In this document: in pieces, positions 38,251 to 45,511 of the stretch | Layout of the letters: each line of letters begins with the position of its first letter | How positions within the stretch are numbered: position 1 is the first letter of the stretch | DNA from: an uncultured Bradyrhizobium sp. | GTDB lineage: Bacteria > Pseudomonadota > Alphaproteobacteria > Rhizobiales > Xanthobacteraceae | NCBI RefSeq assembly: GCF_947648125.1 | Contig: NZ_CANSMR010000019.1 | Span: forward strand, 1 to 64,000 | Direction of reading: 5' to 3' | Length of the DNA: 64,000 nucleotides | Notes under the pieces: generated by a model | Database searches by the model: none | The model's input: the letters and a program-made list of their open reading frames with translations, nothing else | What the model was told of the DNA's origin: nothing | Position numbers and translations under genes: made by a program

Positions 38251-38327
38251 GGCGGGGTAGCTCAGCTGGTTAGAGCACGGGAATCATAATCCTGGGGTCG
38301 GGGGTTCGAGTCCCTCTCCCGCTACCA
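38251..38327 (+). tRNA. tRNA-Met (CAT), elongator type
   Basis: A full cloverleaf can be folded: acceptor GGCGGGG with TCCCGCT, D-arm AGCTCAGCTGGTTAGAGCA, anticodon stem-loop CGGGA-ATCATAA-TCCTG (CAT anticodon), T-arm GGGGG-TTCGAGT-CCCTC, encoded CCA at 38325-38327. The acceptor has G-U pairs at both ends. D-arm and acceptor fit elongator tRNA-Met, not the initiator, which would show a CxxGGG...GCAGCCTGG start. Confidence 0.95.
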
Positions 38328-38720
38328 TAAAGCCGTTCACGACCAATGGGATAGTGAGCCAGCGCGGGGCGTAATGTCGGCGCGCAGTTGGCGCCGTAGC
38401 AAATCGATAGCGGCCAGGATCTTCGCGTTTAGCAACCTAATCTTTGAGGCCGACCTCGAAGTCTGAATCCTTCAACAGGCAATCTCTTGAAGGGCTGATC
38501 GCTCATTCTCTAGTTCTTTTTGCTTGGGTTTTCCCCGCCGCCCTTGGTGTCCGGAAATATTCAAACCGCAGCTGACGTGCGCTGTCGTACGCGAGCGCCC
38601 TCGGATGTTCGCATTGACGTTGATCGTTGCACAATCAGGTCTTGTCCTGTCGAGTTGTTCGAATATGAGGGCCACGTGAGATATAATGGAGGAGAGAAAG
38701 TTGGCGGACAACAGTCACAC

Positions 38721-38966
38721 GTGAGTCTATCCGCTCCGAAAGCCGCGGAACCGAGCACGATGCCATTCGCCCAGCGGCTCACCTGCACGGTTGACGATGC
38801 ATGCGAAGTGACCGGCTTGGGACGCACGAAGCTTTACGAGTTGATAGGAGCTGGGCGTATCGTCACGACAACAATCGGACGTCGGTGACTAGTCGTGGTG
38901 CGCTCACTTCTGGCGCTCCTTGACACCAACATGGTCGAACCAATGGTCGTGCGACTGAAGGGGTGA
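38721..38966 (+). pseudogene. Excisionase-like helix-turn-helix gene with an internal stop
   Basis: The frame gives AQRLTCTVDDACEVTGLGRTKLYELIGAGRIVTTTIGRR, a typical MerR/AlpA-type excisionase DNA-binding domain, and then stops at TGA (38886-38888). Directly after the stop the same frame continues with LVVVRSLLALLDTNMVEP..., which is how such domains normally go on (GRRRLVVVRSL). One changed base (CGA to TGA) explains it. The tRNA-Met gene 400 bp upstream suggests remains of an integrated element. The start (GTG 38721) is uncertain. No integrase is visible nearby. Confidence 0.65.
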
Positions 38967-39053
38967 AGTTAGTGCCACCAGAGTCAACTGATGAAGAGTT
39001 GCGCCTCAATGCGGCTGTGCTAGTACGCCCACTCTCGAATCGAGGAGCTAAAA

Positions 39054-39257
39054 GTGGCGAAGAAGAAGGCAAAGAAGACGGCTACGAAGAAGAAACCTGT
39101 GCGTCGCGAATACACGAAGGCTGACGTGAAGGAGCTGCGCGCTCATTCGAAAGCGAAGACTCCGGTTGCAAAAATTGCGAAGCTCACAAAGCGCTCCGAA
39201 GGCTCACTCCGCCAAAAGGCGCTCAAGCTTGGAATCCGGCTCGGTCACCAGCGCTAG
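39054..39257 (+). CDS. Small lysine-rich DNA-binding-like protein
   Basis: 67 residues beginning with a strongly basic tail (MAKKKAKKTATKKKPVRREYTK) followed by DVKELRAHSKAKTPVAKIAKLTKRSEGSLRQKALKLGIRLGHQR, a helix-turn-helix-like pattern. Short proteins of this type recur in alphaproteobacterial accessory regions; their role is unknown, nucleic-acid binding being likely from composition. Start GTG 39054 with GAGGAG eight bases upstream. It lies in the element remnant behind the tRNA gene, and a 41-residue frame follows after 11 bp. Confidence 0.7.
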   Translation: MAKKKAKKTATKKKPVRREYTKADVKELRAHSKAKTPVAKIAKLTKRSEGSLRQKALKLGIRLGHQR

Positions 39258-39268
39258 AAGGCGGCATC

Positions 39269-39394
39269 ATGACGCTCTTCAATAGAGTGTTCTCGACCAG
39301 AACGTTGTTGCAAATCATCTGCGTTCTTGTCGCTGTTGTCGCAATGAAGTTGTTGGGTGCTCACTTCAGCTGGGCAGCCGCAGTTGGCGGTTAA
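39269..39394 (+). CDS. 41-residue membrane peptide
   Basis: MTLFNRVFSTRTLLQIICVL followed by VAVVAMKLLGAHFSWAAAVGG and TAA. One hydrophobic helix, start ATG with AAGGCGG a few bases upstream, 11 bp behind the basic small protein, so possibly co-transcribed. No family known. It is too short to be sure that it is translated. Confidence 0.45.
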   Translation: MTLFNRVFSTRTLLQIICVLVAVVAMKLLGAHFSWAAAVGG

Positions 39395-39540
39395 CTAGAA
39401 GAACGCCCTGGAAGGCTGAGCAGAAAAGAACCACCTAGTGGCGAGCTATCACGCGGCGTTCAAGCGTACGAAGTAATGGCGTCTTCAGTGCCGCAGGGCG
39501 AAGGAGACTGGTCAAAAATCCAGCGCGGGCGATTTCCCGA

Positions 39541-39590
39541 TATGAGGGGCAGGACTTGAACCAGCAACCAGGCCGTTATGAGCGGCGGGA
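39541..39590 (-). other. Degenerate tRNA(CAU) 3' half
   Basis: On the minus strand the sequence contains GCCG-CTCATAA-CGGC (anticodon stem-loop with CAT), a short variable region and GCTGG-TTCAAGT-CCTGC (T-arm with one mismatch). No D-arm or 5' acceptor precedes it, so it is a broken tRNA, the sort of remnant left at an attachment site. Confidence 0.55.
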
Positions 39591-39900
39591 TAATGGCCGC
39601 CGCCGTTGATTTTCTTGCGTTTTTGTAGAATTCGACCACATTCGCCGCGCTTCGTGCGGGTTGTTTCTGGTGCGAAACTGGTGCGGCTCGTCTGCAATCG
39701 AAATTTGGACTTAGGGTATAGCGTTCTGTTGGTGATAACGTGAGATCGCAAGTCAGTCCCGGCGACCGACGGCAAGCGAATTCCGTGCACCATCGCTGTC
39801 GGCTGATCGCCGCGGCCTGTCAAGGTCAGCGTCCCGGTTCGCGCGCTATCGGTAGCGAGCAAAAGAGGTTCATGGGAAAGCAAGCCAGGCGAAACAGATC

Positions 39901-40575
39901 GTGAGTTTCTTCGAGCGTCTAAAGACAGAAGCATCCGCTGAGTGGCGGGCCTACACCGAGCATCCCTTCACGAACGGATTGGCGGACGGCTCGCTCGCCG
40001 AAGCGGCGTTTCGTCACTACCTCGCGCAGGACTACCTGTTCCTCATCGAGTTTGCGCGCGCCTACGCGCTCGCGGTCTACAAGTCGCCCAAGCTTGCAGA
40101 CATGCGTGAAGCAGCGGCCGGCCTCTCGGCCATCCTTGATGTTGAGATGAACCTTCATGTGAAGCTCTGCGCCGGTTGGGGTATATCTCCGAGCGACCTT
40201 GAACAAACCCCTCCGGCGGTCGAGATGCTGGCCTACACACGCTACGTGCTCGACGCTGGAATGCGCGGCGATCTGCTGGCACTCAAGGTGGCGCTTGCCC
40301 CCTGCGTGATCGGGTACGCGGAGATCGCCACGCGGCTCGCCTCGCGACCCGATGCGGACGCTGCGACGAACCCCTATCGCGTTTGGATCGCCGAGTACGC
40401 CGGCGCGCCATACCAGGAGGTCGCGGCGAAAGCGCGAGCGCACTTGGAGCATCTCGCCGATTTCTACGCCACACCGGCCCGCGAGGCAGAGCTGATTGCG
40501 ATCTTCAAGGAAGCCACCCGACTCGAGGCAGATTTCTGGGAGATGGGCTGGCGCGCGGGTCAGCGTGTCGAATAG
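39901..40575 (+). CDS. tenA: TenA-family thiaminase II / aminopyrimidine aminohydrolase
   Basis: 224 residues. TenA proteins hydrolyse thiamine breakdown products so that the pyrimidine can be reused. All-alpha heme-oxygenase-like fold; FRHYLAQDYLFLIEFARAYALAVYKS, LCAGWGI and the C-terminal ATRLEADFWEMGW are typical, with the active-site glutamate in LEADFWEM and Asp in LAQDY. The catalytic cysteine position of TenA appears as PCVIGYAEI (about residue 138). Start GTG 39901 has a weak site. It sits between two broken tRNA(CAU) halves in the element remnant region; no TPP riboswitch or other thiamine genes are near. Confidence 0.88.
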   Translation: MSFFERLKTEASAEWRAYTEHPFTNGLADGSLAEAAFRHYLAQDYLFLIEFARAYALAVYKSPKLADMREAAAGLSAILDVEMNLHVKLCAGWGISPSDLEQTPPAVEMLAYTRYVLDAGMRGDLLALKVALAPCVIGYAEIATRLASRPDADAATNPYRVWIAEYAGAPYQEVAAKARAHLEHLADFYATPAREAELIAIFKEATRLEADFWEMGWRAGQRVE

Positions 40576-40587
40576 CCGTTCGGCAAT

Positions 40588-40630
40588 CGTCAGGCTCATA
40601 ACCTGAAGGTCATAGGTTCAAATCCTATCC
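40588..40630 (+). other. 3' half of initiator tRNA-fMet
   Basis: CGTCAGGCTCATAACCTGAAGG... through CATAGGTTCAAATCCTATCC has a perfect 5-bp anticodon stem with CAT and a perfect 5-bp T-arm, as in initiator tRNA-fMet, but no D-arm, 5' acceptor or CCGCAACCA end. It looks like an attachment-site duplicate. From 40612 the T-arm sequence is repeated inverted (ATAGGTTCAAATC / GATTTGAACCTAT, arms 40612-40624 and 40633-40645). Confidence 0.75.
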
Positions 40631-40926
40631 GGGATTTGAACCTATTCGAGCACCATTTTGTGTGGCGAGGAATCGCGCGCGAACGGCGGCTCTTGACGGG
40701 CTATCAGGAGGCCAGCTCGGGAGTTATTAGGCTGCCCGCCAATAAGAAAACAAGGATTCCAAAATATTGGGTTTAGCGATGTAGCGCTCCCCCTCTACCA
40801 CCTTCCCCCGACGCCTTATCACTGGGGGATTGGCGGTAGCGCCCTCCCGCCCACCAATCCTGCGATTTCGACGTGGCCTGCCGTGCAGGCTGGTCGTGCC
40901 GATACGTTGTTGCACAAGTACCGCGC

Positions 40927-41349
40927 CTATCGCGCGGACTTCATCGGCATGCCAAAGATCTTGCCACTCATGAGGAGAGCGATTTCGGTGGCGGGCAGCG
41001 GCTTCTGACATTCGGATAACGGATTGAGCCAGAAATTAGAGTCAGGCAACATTTCGAACAGATTGCGCGCAGCGGCGCCAAGGCACACCTCAGGCTCCTT
41101 GATGTAGTCGTAGATGCGCTTCTTTGAGGTGAAGGCAGGGTGCCATCTTATGTTCTGGAAATCGACCGTTGCGACGTTGATCTCCTCCTGAAACTTGAGC
41201 GAGCGACGGCGTCCAGGTTTCATCGGCGCTTCCGGCGTTAGAATGTAAATCTCCGTCTCGAGCAACGCGCGATAGAATGCGGGAACGATGCTGGCGTCCC
41301 TTGCGGCGGCCTGCATCAGGGCCTCGAGACTGTTTTCCGGTTCGAACAT
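40927..41349 (-). CDS. SseB-like protein, N-terminal domain only
   Basis: 140 residues matching the SseB N-terminal domain: SLEALMQAAARDASIVPAFYRALLETEIYILTP and RNLFEMLPDSNFWLNPLSECQKPLPATEIALLMSGKIF. Full SseB proteins have a second domain of about 100 residues, which is missing here after KIFGMPMKSAR. Whether this is a natural short form or a truncation I cannot tell; the DNA behind the stop (40727-40926) has a different open frame without an SseB match. In this genus such proteins are of unknown function. It lies 94 bp downstream of the AcoR-like regulator on the same strand. Confidence 0.7.
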   Translation of the reverse strand: MFEPENSLEALMQAAARDASIVPAFYRALLETEIYILTPEAPMKPGRRRSLKFQEEINVATVDFQNIRWHPAFTSKKRIYDYIKEPEVCLGAAARNLFEMLPDSNFWLNPLSECQKPLPATEIALLMSGKIFGMPMKSAR

Positions 41350-41443
41350 GGCGATACTCCCATTGGACCCGGCGAGGGGCTGGACCTCAGTGCTTCCAGT
41401 TAAAGCCGGATCGAGTCGTCGCGGCTCCTTAGCCGCGATCGTG

Positions 41444-43321
41444 CTAGTCCTTGTTGCCGCGCAGGGCGCGATAGATCGTATTGCGCGACACGCCGAGGCG
41501 GCGCGCGGTCTTGCTGATGTTGTTGCCGGTTTCGGTGTACGCAGTCAGCACGTGCGAGCGCTGAATCTCGTGTAGATTGGCCTTGAGCCCACCACCCGCC
41601 GCCTTGCCGGTCAGGCGCTCGCCGCCGGAATGTGCAAGTACGGACTCGACCGATGTCTCGCAGATCAGATCTCCCGGCTCGGCCAGTGACAATCGGGAAA
41701 GCACGTTGCGCAGTTCGCGGATGTTTCCATCCCAATCGAGTTCGGCCAAACGATCGATCGCCCCTTCGGTCAAATCCATCAAGGGATCGATCTTGTGGAT
41801 CAAATGCCGCACGATCTCGGCGAAATCGGAACGCTCGCGCAAAGGCGGCAACGTCACCTCCAGCGTGTTGAGGCGAAACAGCAAATCCGATCGGAATCGG
41901 CCCTTCGCTATCGAGTCGTCGAGATTGGCATTGGTGGCAGACACCAGGAGAACGTCGACCTGACGTTTGGTGCCACCGACCGGCCGGACAGTCCAATCAT
42001 CTAGAAAGCGCAGCAGCACGGCCTGCAACGTCACCGGCATGTCGCCGATCTCGTCGAGGAAGAGCGTTCCGCCGTCCGCTTCCTTGAACAGTCCCGCAGC
42101 CCCGCCCTTTTTGGCTCCCGTGAAAGCGCCTTCGGCATAGCCGAACAACTCGGCCTCGATCAGGCTGTCGGGGAGCGCTGCGCAATTCACCGGAACGAAA
42201 GCGCCGGCCCGTCCACTGGCGGCATGAGCATGGCGGGCGAGTTGCTCCTTGCCTGTGCCGGTTTCGCCGCGGATGAGGATCGGCATCTTCCGGACGGCCG
42301 CGATGCCGACCTGCTGGACCACGGAGGCGATCGCGGGATCCGCCGATACGAATTGCGTGGCGACGCCCTTGGGTGCGGGAGGCCGGGGCCGCGAGACCGC
42401 CTGGATCATCGAGAACTGGCGCGCGTTTTCGATGGTTGCGACGAACTGGCTGCCGACCTCATCTTGCAGGCGCTGGCGTTCTTTGTGCCGCCCTTCATCG
42501 ACAAAGGCGCTGAACTTGGTGCGAAACACGTCGGCGAAGCGGCGCCCCGGTGAGGCGGGCAGGCCATGCAGCAGGACGCTCGCGGCGCGGTTCGCCGCAA
42601 GGATACGGCCCTCATTGTCGACGGCGAGCAGGCCGGCGCTCAGGGTGTGGAGGTATTCGCCGCGGTTGTGGAAGGCGATCAGGATGTTGCCGCGGTGATA
42701 CTCGCGGAACAGGCCGTTCTCGATCTGGGTTGCCGCCATCGCCACCAGCGCCTGGGTGTGAGCCTGGCGCGACATGCAATCCGATGACGCATCCAAGATT
42801 CCTGCCAGTTCTCCGTCGGGCGCGAAGATCGGGGCCGCGATGCATGTGAGGTTGCTGTAGCGCGGGAAGAAGTGCTCGCGTCCGTGAACGACGATGGCCC
42901 GCTTGAGATAAGCCGCCGTGCCGAGGCCGTTGGTGCCGCAACTGGCTTCGCTCCACACCGTGCCGGGCCGGATACTCGCGGCGTCGGAGGTGTCACTGAA
43001 GCTCGAGTCCGAGATGATGTCGAGCAGCAGGCCGTCGGCGTTCGCAAACGCGATCATGAAATTCGAGCCGGCGATCTGCTGATGCAAGGTGTGCATCTCC
43101 GCGAGCGCCAGGCCGCGGATCAGTGAGCAGCGCTGCTGTTCCTGGCGCAGCACGGCGCTGCTCACGAGTTCGGGCGACGGCGGACGCAGGGTGTCGAGGC
43201 CAAGCGAAATGCAGCGCATCCAGCTATCGTAGATGTCCGCGGACAGAAGTTCGGCCGGCAGTGCGCCGCGCTGCTCGAGCGTCATCCAAGCACTGTCGAT
43301 GCGTCGGCCGGATGTCAGCAT
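41444..43321 (-). CDS. AcoR/MimR-like sigma-54-dependent activator of the monooxygenase operon
   Basis: 625 residues. Order: N-terminal GAF-type sensor (about 70-210), AAA+ domain (about 320-550) with Walker A GETGTGKE, EGAFTGA sigma-54 loop and GGTLFLDEIGDM, then a Fis-type helix-turn-helix (NNISKTARRLGVSRNTIYRAL). Start ATG 43321 with GGGAGGAG upstream. It is divergent from the alcohol dehydrogenase; the 335-bp gap contains a palindrome and a sigma-54 promoter. Such activators (AcoR, MimR, PrmR) respond to alcohols, ketones or phenols and switch on the adjoining operon. It shares its AAA domain almost completely with the regulator at 53634-55559. Confidence 0.9.
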   Translation of the reverse strand: MLTSGRRIDSAWMTLEQRGALPAELLSADIYDSWMRCISLGLDTLRPPSPELVSSAVLRQEQQRCSLIRGLALAEMHTLHQQIAGSNFMIAFANADGLLLDIISDSSFSDTSDAASIRPGTVWSEASCGTNGLGTAAYLKRAIVVHGREHFFPRYSNLTCIAAPIFAPDGELAGILDASSDCMSRQAHTQALVAMAATQIENGLFREYHRGNILIAFHNRGEYLHTLSAGLLAVDNEGRILAANRAASVLLHGLPASPGRRFADVFRTKFSAFVDEGRHKERQRLQDEVGSQFVATIENARQFSMIQAVSRPRPPAPKGVATQFVSADPAIASVVQQVGIAAVRKMPILIRGETGTGKEQLARHAHAASGRAGAFVPVNCAALPDSLIEAELFGYAEGAFTGAKKGGAAGLFKEADGGTLFLDEIGDMPVTLQAVLLRFLDDWTVRPVGGTKRQVDVLLVSATNANLDDSIAKGRFRSDLLFRLNTLEVTLPPLRERSDFAEIVRHLIHKIDPLMDLTEGAIDRLAELDWDGNIRELRNVLSRLSLAEPGDLICETSVESVLAHSGGERLTGKAAGGGLKANLHEIQRSHVLTAYTETGNNISKTARRLGVSRNTIYRALRGNKD

Positions 43322-43465
43322 TCTGGCTCCTCCCAGAGTCGCGGCTTGGCGATTTCCTCTTGGTCGCGTCGCTCGGCTCGTCCTGTTCGCGCGACGCAGT
43401 TTTCACAATCATAGATCAAGCAGTCGAAAATCCAAATTTCTGCGCCGTCGTTGTCGCGCTCATCG

Positions 43466-43488
43466 AACTGTTCCGACTCGGAACAGTT
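43466..43488 (+). promoter_or_regulatory. Probable enhancer site for the sigma-54 activator
   Basis: AACTGTTCCGA-C-TCGGAACAGTT is a perfect 11-bp inverted repeat with a single-base centre. It lies about 85 bp upstream of the -24 element of the sigma-54 promoter, where activators of this class bind. No second copy is seen in the window. Confidence 0.7.
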
Positions 43489-43572
43489 GCGCGCAAAGCC
43501 TGCTCCGAGGCGGATCGGCGCGCGCACGCCGGCGATCGCAAGAACGATAGGTAGATCAGGCCTTTGTGGGCT

Positions 43573-43588
43573 TGGCACAGCCCTTGCT
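43573..43588 (+). promoter_or_regulatory. Sigma-54 (-24/-12) promoter of the mim operon
   Basis: TGGCACAGCCCTTGCT matches the sigma-54 consensus TGGCAC-N5-TTGC(T/A) without a mismatch, with GG and GC correctly ten bases apart. It faces the alcohol dehydrogenase start codon 69 bp away. The only match of this quality I see in the window. Confidence 0.9.
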
Positions 43589-43656
43589 GACTTATTCAGC
43601 GGGATGGCGATCGCGTCCGATCGACAGAATCAAAAAATTTTGGGGAGGCCTTTTCA

Positions 43657-44700
43657 ATGAAAGCGGCGGTGCTGCATGAGTTCGACGAGAAGCTGACGGC
43701 AAAGGAGTTCGTCAGGTTCGAGGACGTGACCGACCCGAAGATCTCGCGTCCGATGGACGTGATCGTGCGCCTCGGCGGCGCCGGCGTCTGTCGCACCGAC
43801 CTGCATATTGTCGAAGGCATTTGGCGCAGCAAGGTCGACGTCAAGCTGCCTTACATCATGGGTCACGAGAATGCCGGCTGGGTCGAGGCGATCGGGCCGG
43901 GTGTCGAAGGGGTCAAGGTCGGCGACAGCGTGATCTGCCATCCGCTGGTGACCAGCGGGCATTGTCTGGCATGCCGCCGCGGCGACGACATGCACGCGCT
44001 GGATAGTTCGTTTCCCGGCATCAACGCCAATGGCGGCTATGCGCAATATCTGCTGACCGGCCAGCGCTCGCTGATCAAGTTGCCGAAGTCGCTCGCACCG
44101 AAGGACGTCGCTCCCTACACCGACGCCGGCCTCACGGCCTATCGCGCCGCCAAGAAGGCATCCCGCCATCTGCTGCCGGGTGAATATGTCGCGGTGATCG
44201 GCGCCGGCGGGCTGGGCCATATCGGCATCCAGGTTCTGGCAGCGCTCTGCGCGGCAGAGATCATCGTGATCGATCGCGCTGCAGACTCGCTCGAGCTCGC
44301 CAGGAAGTGTGGCGCGCATCATCTCGTGAAGGCTGACGGCAATGAAGTTGAAGCCGTGCTGGCGCTGACCGGCGGGCGGGGCGCGGAGGCTGTGATCGAT
44401 TTTGTCGGCGAGGGTGACGCTATCGCCAAGGGCCTGTCGATGACGGCGAACGCCGGCTACTACTACATCGTCGGGTATGGCGGGAAGATCGATATCCCGA
44501 CCATCGACATGATCACGTCGGAAAAGACGATCGTCGGCAATCTGGTCGGCACCTATGCCGAACTGGTCGAACTGATGGCGCTCGCGGACCGCGGCCTCGT
44601 CGAACTCCACACCAAGGAATACCGGCTCAGCCAGGCCAACGAGGCGCTTCATGATCTGCATCATGGGCGCATTCATGGCCGTGCGGTGCTGATCCCCTAG
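43657..44700 (+). CDS. Zinc-dependent alcohol dehydrogenase of the mim operon
   Basis: 347 residues, medium-chain dehydrogenase. Catalytic zinc ligands fit CRTDLH (Cys43 region) and GHENAGWVE; the coenzyme site is GAGGLGHIG. The structural zinc lobe is altered: only the pair in GHCLAC remains, while the first and last of the four cysteines are Ser and Ala (TSGHCLACRRGDDMHA). It probably oxidises propanol or another alcohol to the carbonyl compound in the cytoplasm. First gene after the sigma-54 promoter; start ATG 43657 follows GGGGAGG. Next gene begins 3 bp after its stop. Confidence 0.9.
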   Translation: MKAAVLHEFDEKLTAKEFVRFEDVTDPKISRPMDVIVRLGGAGVCRTDLHIVEGIWRSKVDVKLPYIMGHENAGWVEAIGPGVEGVKVGDSVICHPLVTSGHCLACRRGDDMHALDSSFPGINANGGYAQYLLTGQRSLIKLPKSLAPKDVAPYTDAGLTAYRAAKKASRHLLPGEYVAVIGAGGLGHIGIQVLAALCAAEIIVIDRAADSLELARKCGAHHLVKADGNEVEAVLALTGGRGAEAVIDFVGEGDAIAKGLSMTANAGYYYIVGYGGKIDIPTIDMITSEKTIVGNLVGTYAELVELMALADRGLVELHTKEYRLSQANEALHDLHHGRIHGRAVLIP

Positions 44701-44703
44701 GGC

Positions 44704-45129
44704 ATGTGCCACGAGATGCAAAGCTTCAGTCCGGATCGTCGAGCGAGAGTGGCGCGAGTGACAGACGACAGCCCGCCAAGGCCACAGATCACCGCCGGGG
44801 ATGCGGCCGAACTGCGGCGCGCCCGCGACCGGATGATCGCCCGGGACAAGGTGATCGACGAGATGGTCGACAACAACGAGCGGCGGATCACCAACGAGCA
44901 TGCCCGCGGTGGCGCCGAAATCGAGCTCGCCTGTGCCGTGCGTGGCGCGGCGCGTGCCGAAGCCGGGCCTGAGGCGCATGCGGAGTTGGAGCGGGCGATC
45001 GCACGCCTGGAGCTGCTCCGGGAGGAGGATCGGCGCCTGGTGGCCGAGCGCGAGTGGCTCAACACGTCACTGCGCGAGATCGACGACGGCCCGTCACCCG
45101 GCGAACACGAACGTTCGGGGCACGCATGA
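44704..45129 (+). CDS. Unknown charged helical protein in the mim operon
   Basis: 141 residues if started at ATG 44704; GTG 44758 (VTDDSPPRP) is a possible later start. The body is rich in Arg, Glu and Ala with long heptad-like stretches (AAELRRARDRMIARDKVIDEMVDNNERR and ELERAIARLELLREEDRRLVAEREWLNTSLREI), so a coiled coil of two helices is likely. No membrane segment. I do not recognise a family. It lies 3 bp behind adh and overlaps the next gene by ATGA, so it belongs to the operon. I know of no counterpart in the actinobacterial mim or prm operons. Confidence 0.7.
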   Translation: MCHEMQSFSPDRRARVARVTDDSPPRPQITAGDAAELRRARDRMIARDKVIDEMVDNNERRITNEHARGGAEIELACAVRGAARAEAGPEAHAELERAIARLELLREEDRRLVAEREWLNTSLREIDDGPSPGEHERSGHA

Positions 45130-45359
45130 CGAACGAGGCGACCATGATTGCATCAGAGGAGCAGAAGCAAATGCCGTCTCCGCAACCGGGCATGAGCGAG
45201 GAGGACAGGTCGAAAGACGCCTTCTTCATCCAGCTGGCCGCGATCGCGGAAGCCATGATCGCCGCGCACGGCAAGGATTTCGCCACGGGCGCACTGGTTC
45301 TCTCGGCGAAATTCGTCGCCGAAGGAAAACCTCTCATCAAACGGGCCAGCGGAGGGTGA
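45126..45359 (+). CDS. Unknown small protein in the mim operon
   Basis: 77 residues, start ATG 45126 overlapping the stop of the previous gene (ATGA), a sign of translational coupling. The second half (SKDAFFIQLAAIAEAMIAAHGKDFATGALVLSAKFVAEGKPLIKR) is a mainly helical, amphipathic sequence. No cysteines, no signal. No family recognised. Its place directly before mimA suggests an accessory or regulatory role for the hydroxylase. The 152-bp gap to mimA contains a small inverted repeat (GTTTTGA / TCAAAAC, 45451-45471). Confidence 0.7.
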   Translation: MTNEATMIASEEQKQMPSPQPGMSEEDRSKDAFFIQLAAIAEAMIAAHGKDFATGALVLSAKFVAEGKPLIKRASGG

Positions 45360-45511
45360 CGAGGAACGACGAAGTCAGCAGATCGATCAATCCATTTGAC
45401 GGACTCAAAGTGAGTTTTGCAGCCGAGAATTTCAACAGAACGAACCAGGGGTTTTGACCTCTGATCAAAACGAGAATGCCGGAAGCAACGCAACGTTCAA
45501 AGGAGCTGGAA

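Noticed and set aside
39700-39900. TPP riboswitch in front of tenA
   Set aside because: No conserved CTGAGA or ACCTGA-type TPP motifs are seen before the gene.
40727-41011. Open frame that might be the missing SseB second domain
   Set aside because: The sequence (VQQRIGTTSLHGRPRRNRRIGGREG) does not resemble the SseB C-terminal domain and overlaps the first domain in another frame.
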